A stretch of DNA of 64,000 bases from SZUA-87 sp041687805 (GTDB lineage Bacteria; Actinomycetota; Acidimicrobiia; Acidimicrobiales; Aldehydirespiratoraceae), in assembly GCA_041687805.1 (NCBI GenBank), contig JBDNJK010000084.1, positions 3,320-67,319 on the forward strand. Reading direction: 5' to 3'. Positions 59,459 to 64,000 of the stretch are shown one piece after another. Each line of letters begins with the position of its first letter. Position 1 is the stretch's first letter. Both the position numbers and the translations under genes were made by a program. The notes under the pieces were generated by a model. The model did not search any database. It was not told the origin of the DNA and was given only the letters and a program-made list of their open reading frames with translations.

Positions 59459-60988
59459 TCAGCGGAGCTGGTCGCCCCACACCGTCTCGTCGCGAATCTG
59501 GCCTTTGAGCACCTTGCCTCCGGCGTTGCGGGGGAGAGGCTCTGTTCGAAATGAGATGAACTGAGGGACTTTGAAATCGGCGATCTCGCCGAGCGTCCAT
59601 TGGCGAATCTCGCTGGCATCGGGCGTTGAGCCAGGGGCCGGCACGATCACCGCACCAACCTTCTCGCCCATCATCGTGTCGGGAACCGCGATCACCGCCA
59701 CCTCGAACACGTCAGGGTGGCCGACCAGCGCATTCTCCACCTCGACCGAATAGACGTTCTCGCCGCCACGATTGACCATGTCTTTCTTGCGGTCGACGAT
59801 CTGAACGAAGCCGTCGTCGTCTATGCGTGCCAAGTCGCCGGTGTGGAGCCAACAATCGACGAAAGTATCGGCCGACTGCTCGGCCTTGTTCCAATATCCC
59901 GACACCACGTTCTGGCCCCTCACCAGAAGCTCACCGACGCCGGTCTCGGGGTCGGGCTCGTCCAGGTCGAGTTCCACCACGGGTGCACTGAACCCGACGG
60001 TCTCGGGGCGGGCGTCGCAGAACGTGTCCGGCAAAAACGTGGAGACAGACGAGGTCTCCGTCAGCCCGAATCCGTTGCCGAGCAGCGCTCCCGGGAACTC
60101 TTCGCGCAGGCGCTCGATGATCTCAGGAGCCATCGGCGCGCCGCCATAGGTGACGCATCGCACGTTGCTCACGTCGAACTCGCCGAAGTTGGGCTGGTTC
60201 ATCGCCAGCCAGAAGATCGCCGGCACCGATGTGACCATGTTGATGCGCTCGTCGACAATGGCGTGCAGAAATGCCTGCACCTCGAACTCGGGCATGATCA
60301 CCGTGGTACCACCCGAATAGATGGTGGCGAGAAGCTGGCTGTTGCAACCGGTGGCGTGAAACAACGGTACGGAAACGAGGTTGCGCTGCGGAAGTTCGGC
60401 CTCGGCACCGATCACACGCTGGCAAGACTCACAATTGGCCAAGAAGTTCTCGTGGGTGGTGATAGCGCCTTTGGGGAACCCCGTTGTGCCGCTGGTGTAG
60501 AAGATCCCGGCGAGCTCAGTGATGCGAAGATCATCGACTGCCATTGGCCCGCCATCGGGTAGCCCGCTACCGGCGTCGATCACGACCTTGGCGCCAGAGT
60601 CGGTCACCACATAGTCGATTTCGGGTTCACTGAAACGGGTGTTGACGGGCACGCACGCCGCCCCCGCCATCAATATGCCGAAGAACGCGTAAGCCCAGTC
60701 ATTTCCGTTCACAAGATTCAGCGCTACACGATCGCCACGCTCAATTCCGGCATCACGGAGACCGCCGGCCACGCGGCTGCTGCGATCCCAGAAGTCCTGA
60801 TACGACACCCGCTCGCCGCCCAATTCGACGAGAGCCTCCCCGGTGGGGTCGGCATCCACCTTTGATTTCAGCATCGCAACGAGCGAGTCGGGGAGATTGC
60901 TGTAGCCGAGGGTGCCGTCGGAACGACGCTCGACGCCCTCCATATCGAACGGCATCAACCGCGGCGTATGGCCCTGTTTCACGATCAT
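59459..60988 (-). CDS. AMP-dependent acyl-CoA synthetase (FadD type)
   Basis: A 509-residue ANL ligase: LAGIFYTSGTTGFPKGAITT, LVSVPLFHATGCNSQLLAT, NGFGLTETSSVSTFLPDTF, WLHTGDLARIDDDGFVQIVD and RTEPLPRNAGGKVLKGQI with the catalytic Lys. It activates a fatty or other carboxylic acid. ATG 60988 has GGAGG seven bases upstream; the longer N-terminus from 61063 is out of family. Tail to tail with speB. Confidence 0.93.
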   Translation of the reverse strand: MIVKQGHTPRLMPFDMEGVERRSDGTLGYSNLPDSLVAMLKSKVDADPTGEALVELGGERVSYQDFWDRSSRVAGGLRDAGIERGDRVALNLVNGNDWAYAFFGILMAGAACVPVNTRFSEPEIDYVVTDSGAKVVIDAGSGLPDGGPMAVDDLRITELAGIFYTSGTTGFPKGAITTHENFLANCESCQRVIGAEAELPQRNLVSVPLFHATGCNSQLLATIYSGGTTVIMPEFEVQAFLHAIVDERINMVTSVPAIFWLAMNQPNFGEFDVSNVRCVTYGGAPMAPEIIERLREEFPGALLGNGFGLTETSSVSTFLPDTFCDARPETVGFSAPVVELDLDEPDPETGVGELLVRGQNVVSGYWNKAEQSADTFVDCWLHTGDLARIDDDGFVQIVDRKKDMVNRGGENVYSVEVENALVGHPDVFEVAVIAVPDTMMGEKVGAVIVPAPGSTPDASEIRQWTLGEIADFKVPQFISFRTEPLPRNAGGKVLKGQIRDETVWGDQLR

Positions 60989-61086
60989 CTGTCGACCTCC
61001 AGTCGAAGGACTTCTACCGCTGGCTGGAGGCGAGCGCCAACTCAGTCGGGCTTCGTGGCCCAACGCTGGGTCAGCTCGAGCGCAAC

Positions 61087-61120
61087 GTCAACTCCAATGC
61101 AAGGTCAACTCCAGCGCAAA
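61087..61120. repeat. Imperfect 17-bp tandem repeat at the epimerase stop
   Basis: GTCAACTCCAATGCAAG (61087-61103) is followed at once by GTCAACTCCAGCGCAAA (61104-61120), 14 of 17 bases alike, with a partial third copy (GTCAGTGGCA). The second copy covers the stop and the last codons of the aldose-epimerase-like gene; the first lies beyond it. Possibly a small duplication of the gene end. Confidence 0.6.
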
Positions 61121-61884
61121 GTCAGTGGCAGTGACATCGTCTCGCCGGGTTGCAGTATTTTGCAGCCATCGTGATTGAAGGCATTAGGGATGCCGGTCTG
61201 GGGCTCCACGCACAAGGCGTGTGATGTCTCGTCGTAGACGACCCAAGTCTGGGTGGGCGACTCGAAGGTGAGCGAGAAACCGTCGCTCCATGTGACGACT
61301 GGGGGAGAGGCGACGCCGTCGAAGCAGTCGTCCCACGGTCCCGGCGGCACGTCGACCCGCTCGCCGGTTGGCAGCCCGTTGGCCCCTCGTTGCCAGATGG
61401 CCTTGGGGCTGAACGAGAGCTCGGCGTCGTCGCCGTCGATCGTCTTACGGATCACGGGATGCCACCCGACCGCCGCTGGCATCGCCACGTCGCCCGCGGT
61501 CACCGACACTGTGATGGTGAGGTGGTCCGACCGGAGATCGGCCTCGACGCGAGCAGTGCCGCCGAAGGGCCACGGATCACTCAGGTTCAGTGTCAGCGCG
61601 CCGTCGCCCGTGATGGTCCAGTCTCTTTGGATGCCCACGCCATGGATGGCGTGCTGGCCGAAGTTGATCGGCATCGCGTAGTCGGCTCCGTTAAAGCTGA
61701 ACTTGCCACGTCCGAGCCTGCCCACCCACGGCACCATCGGAAAACACCCGTACAGCAGAGGAACATCTGTTTCGGGAACCAGAAGCTCGCGTCCGTCGAC
61801 ACACAGCGAACGCAGCCACGCCCCCCGCCGATCAAACCTGGCCGTAACCCCGTCAGCCACAAGATCAAGTCCTCGTTGGTCCAT
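61105..61884 (-). CDS. Aldose 1-epimerase family protein
   Basis: A 259-residue galactose-mutarotase-fold protein: TDVPLLYGCFPMVPWVGRLG, NFGQHAIHGVGIQRDWTI with the catalytic His, and VGWHPVIRKTIDGDDAELSF with the second His. It should interconvert anomers of a sugar or a sugar phosphate. It is divergent from a Gfo/Idh-type dehydrogenase, with the long hairpin between them. Confidence 0.88.
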   Translation of the reverse strand: MDQRGLDLVADGVTARFDRRGAWLRSLCVDGRELLVPETDVPLLYGCFPMVPWVGRLGRGKFSFNGADYAMPINFGQHAIHGVGIQRDWTITGDGALTLNLSDPWPFGGTARVEADLRSDHLTITVSVTAGDVAMPAAVGWHPVIRKTIDGDDAELSFSPKAIWQRGANGLPTGERVDVPPGPWDDCFDGVASPPVVTWSDGFSLTFESPTQTWVVYDETSHALCVEPQTGIPNAFNHDGCKILQPGETMSLPLTLRWS

Positions 61885-61916
61885 ACAGATGGTCTAGCTT
61901 CATCACCACACAAACA

Positions 61917-61987
61917 CCCCTCCTGTTTTTGTGAACCCTCGATGCTGCCCACGCAGCACTCAGGGTTCACAAAAACAGTTGGAGGGG
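61917..61987. repeat. Long inverted repeat between divergent sugar genes
   Basis: Two perfect 17-bp arms, CTGTTTTTGTGAACCCT (61923-61939) and AGGGTTCACAAAAACAG (61962-61978), enclose a second stem TGCTGC/GCAGCA (61943-61948, 61953-61958) with loop CCAC. CCCCTC (61917-61922) and GAGGGG (61982-61987) extend the outside. The whole can form one hairpin of 71 bases. It lies 13 bp before the Gfo/Idh start and 32 bp from the epimerase start. Confidence 0.9.
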
Positions 61988-62000
61988 GGAGAGGCGAGCG

Positions 62001-62975
62001 ATGAAACTGCGATGGGGAGTCATGTCGACGGCGAAGATTGCTCGGGAGATGGTGATCCCGGGGATTCGGTCGGCCGCGAATGCTGAGTTGAGAGGCATCG
62101 CATCGCGTGACGCCACGTTGGCTCGTCGAGTGGCGGATGAAATGAACATCCCAAACGCGTATGGCAGCTACGAGGATCTCTTGGGTGATCCCGAGATCGA
62201 CGCCGTCTACATTCCGTTGCCGAATCACATGCATCTCGAATGGACCGAGCGCGCCGCCCGGGCAGGCAAGCACGTCTTGTGTGAGAAGCCGCTGGGGCTC
62301 ACCGCTGCCGAGGCTGCTCATATGCATGAGGTTTGTGACGCAGAGGGTGTCGTCCTGATGGAGGCGTTCATGTATCAGTTCCATCCCCAGTGGCAGATGG
62401 TGCTTGAGATGGTGAAGTCGGGCAGGATCGGTGAGGTTCGGTCGGTCCAGTCATGGTTCTCGTACTTCAATGACGACCCGGCCAATATTCGCAACGTGGC
62501 TGCCTGTGGTGGCGGCGCGCTGATGGACGTCGGCTGCTACTGCATCCACTTGTCCCGTCGGGTATTTGGCGGCGACCCCGTCAGCGCGGTCGGGACCATG
62601 CAGCGTGATCCAGATAGTGGCGTCGACGTGCTCACTTCCGCGATGCTCGAGTTTGAGGGTGGAATGGCAGATTTCACCGTAGGAACGAGGATCGAGCCAG
62701 ACCAGCGTGTCCACATATATGGCTCCGAGGGTCGTATCGAGATCGAAATCCCGTTCAACATCCCAGCCGACCGACAAGGCAAGATCAGGGTGACTTCTGG
62801 TCGAACCTCACCGTCGGATCCTCAGACCGAGACCGTCATGACCTCGGCCGCGGATCACTATGGCCTCGAAGTCGAGGCATTCGGCCGCACCGTTCTCGGC
62901 TCGGAACCGTTGATCCAGACCACTGCCGACAGCATTGCCAACATGAAAGTGATCGAGTCGATCGCCGCCGGTTGA
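62001..62975 (+). CDS. Gfo/Idh/MocA family oxidoreductase
   Basis: A 324-residue NAD(P) sugar or inositol dehydrogenase-like protein. The Rossmann start is KLRWGVMSTAKIAREMVIPG (a variant of GxGxxG), with ELRGIASRDATLARRVADEM, IDAVYIPLPNHMHLEWTERA, the catalytic Lys in HVLCEKPLGLTAAEAAHMHE, and GGGALMDVGCYCIHLSRRVF. Its ribosome site lies at GGGAGAGG, directly behind the hairpin arm. Confidence 0.92.
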   Translation: MKLRWGVMSTAKIAREMVIPGIRSAANAELRGIASRDATLARRVADEMNIPNAYGSYEDLLGDPEIDAVYIPLPNHMHLEWTERAARAGKHVLCEKPLGLTAAEAAHMHEVCDAEGVVLMEAFMYQFHPQWQMVLEMVKSGRIGEVRSVQSWFSYFNDDPANIRNVAACGGGALMDVGCYCIHLSRRVFGGDPVSAVGTMQRDPDSGVDVLTSAMLEFEGGMADFTVGTRIEPDQRVHIYGSEGRIEIEIPFNIPADRQGKIRVTSGRTSPSDPQTETVMTSAADHYGLEVEAFGRTVLGSEPLIQTTADSIANMKVIESIAAG

Positions 62976-62981
62976 TTGACC

Positions 62982-63908
62982 TCAGCCGTCGACGGCCTCA
63001 AGCCAGCGGATCAGGTCGGTGGTGACCTCGTCGCGGTTGGTCTCGTTGAGTGTCTCGTGGCGAGCTTCGGGGTAGAGGTTGGCGGTGACTCGCTCCACGC
63101 CAAGTGCGGCGAGATTGGTTGCGAGGGCGCTAACGGTCTCCCCAAACCCGCCGACTGGATCTTGCAGGCCCGACATCACCAGCACCGGCACGTTGGTCGG
63201 GATTTTGGCCTCCGACTCAGGGTCCCATGCGTCGACCATGCCGTGGATCATGTCGGCCACGAACCCGTTGGAGAGGGGTACATCTGAACCACACCAGGGG
63301 TCATCCATGTATTTGCGCACCTCTTCGGCATCGCGGCTCAGCCATTCGAAGCCGGTCGCATCATCGCCGGTGAATGGCTCGTTGAAGCCCGCAAACATGG
63401 CGTCGAACAGTTCGCTCGGTGAATCAGGGTCGGCATCGGCGATCGAATCGAGTAGCGGGAGCAACTCGTCGGATCCCTCGAGCCCGTGGGAACTGCCACT
63501 CAGGACCACGCCGCTCAGATCGGTTCCCCAGCGTTCGATGTAGCCCTGCGCCACCATCGATCCCATGCTGTGTCCGAACAAGACGATTCTGGCATCGGGA
63601 TGCTGATCGTGGATCAGGTCGGTGACAACCGACGCGTCTCCGATCATCTCGGTCCATCCGCCAGGCCGGGCGATGCCGAATTTTCCGTGACGTTCGGCGG
63701 TACGGCCGTGGCCGCGGTGGTCGTGGATGTAGACCCCGTATCCAGCGTCGTTCAGGGCGTCGGCCACTCTTGCGTAGCGCTCTAGGTGTTCGCTGGCTCC
63801 GTGCATCATTTGCACGACCAGCGTGGGATCGGCCTCGGGAAGCCAACTCGTTGCCTCGAATTTTTGACCGTCACGTCCTTCGAGTGTGATGTCGGTGCGG
63901 TTGGCCAT
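62982..63908 (-). CDS. Alpha/beta hydrolase, monoacylglycerol lipase-like
   Basis: A 308-residue serine hydrolase: VVQMMHGASEHLERYARVAD, GYGVYIHDHRGHGRTAERHG, the nucleophile in RIVLFGHSMGSMVAQGYIER (GHSMG), the acid near LVMSGLQDPVGG and the His in YPEARHETLNETNRDEV. The lid region FDAMFAGFNEPFTG is typical of the MGL/lysophospholipase group. It ends 6 bp from the Gfo/Idh stop (convergent). Confidence 0.93.
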   Translation of the reverse strand: MANRTDITLEGRDGQKFEATSWLPEADPTLVVQMMHGASEHLERYARVADALNDAGYGVYIHDHRGHGRTAERHGKFGIARPGGWTEMIGDASVVTDLIHDQHPDARIVLFGHSMGSMVAQGYIERWGTDLSGVVLSGSSHGLEGSDELLPLLDSIADADPDSPSELFDAMFAGFNEPFTGDDATGFEWLSRDAEEVRKYMDDPWCGSDVPLSNGFVADMIHGMVDAWDPESEAKIPTNVPVLVMSGLQDPVGGFGETVSALATNLAALGVERVTANLYPEARHETLNETNRDEVTTDLIRWLEAVDG

Positions 63909-63982
63909 GGTCGTACCTCTGGTGCGGAAGTGGTCTCGTGCATCGCCAACCTACATCTACGACCCACAACCCCCCACCACCG

Positions 63983-63994
63983 GTTTTTGTGAAC
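63983..63994. repeat. Second copy of the GTTTTTGTGAAC arm motif (cut by the window end)
   Basis: These 12 bases are identical to 61925-61936 in the long inverted repeat. As there, a C-rich run (CCCCCCACCACC) stands just before. Whether an inverted second arm follows lies outside the window. Two copies 2.06 kb apart, both near gene starts, suggest an operator or a dispersed palindromic element. Confidence 0.55.
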
Positions 63995-64000
63995 GTTAAG

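Noticed and set aside
61593..62384. 263-codon frame spanning the divergent sugar genes on the minus strand
   Set aside because: It crosses both gene starts and the hairpin and shows no domain; the two real genes explain the region.

Overview
The window looks like the replication-origin region of a high-GC actinobacterial chromosome, most likely class Acidimicrobiia. The gene order gyrA-gyrB-dciA-recF-dnaN-dnaA | rpmH-rnpA-yidD-yidC-khpB-rsmG-parA-parB, followed by cwlM-trxA-trxB-anti-sigma-sigM-DUF6049-pcnA, is the conserved actinobacterial origin neighbourhood (known best from Mycobacterium). The families DUF3566, DUF5318 and an LLM-type F420-dependent oxidoreductase agree with this. The class assignment is inference from gene content; no rRNA gene is present.

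1-13 kb: the 3' end of a hisN-type phosphatase, a FliA/WhiG-type sigma factor, an NAD(P)-binding protein, tRNA-Ile(GAT), DUF3566, a TadE/G-like pilin-type protein, then gyrA, gyrB, dciA, recF, dnaN and dnaA, all on the minus strand except hisN. 13-19 kb: from rpmH on, genes switch to the plus strand (rpmH, rnpA, yidD, yidC, khpB, rsmG, parA, parB). The strand switch, a cluster of four DnaA-box-like 9-mers and an AT-rich stretch between dnaA and rpmH make 13.13-13.42 kb the best oriC candidate. A perfect parS lies in front of parA. A second DnaA-box group and an 18-bp CRP-type palindrome lie behind parB in a gap with no gene start.

19-27 kb: nine minus-strand genes, several with overlapping ends: GNAT, DUF6049, DegV, SigM-like ECF sigma, anti-sigma, membrane protein, trxB, trxA and a CwlM-like protein. 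The lipid II flippase gene murJ, which usually sits in this run, is missing and degV is in its place. 27-34.7 kb: HDAC-family deacetylase, pcnA, methyltransferase, DUF5318, panB, a class III aminotransferase, and a corrinoid protein with a UroD-type methyltransferase. 34.8-38.3 kb: rpsF-ssb-rpsR-rplI-dnaB, where bS18 carries a long RGD-repeat tail.

38-64 kb is accessory and metabolic: two secreted or anchored proteins of unknown function, acyl-CoA metabolism (two enoyl-CoA hydratases, an acyl-CoA dehydrogenase, two AMP-forming ligases), two related PAS/HD-GYP signalling proteins around an arylsulfatase and an F420 oxidoreductase, iron superoxide dismutase, and a translationally coupled ALDH / Fe-alcohol dehydrogenase / glutamine-synthetase-like operon divergent from an agmatinase-family gene. 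That operon reads as a gamma-glutamylation route for amines or amino alcohols. The end holds sugar-related genes and a long hairpin whose arm motif recurs at the right edge. I saw no CRISPR array, insertion sequence or prophage.
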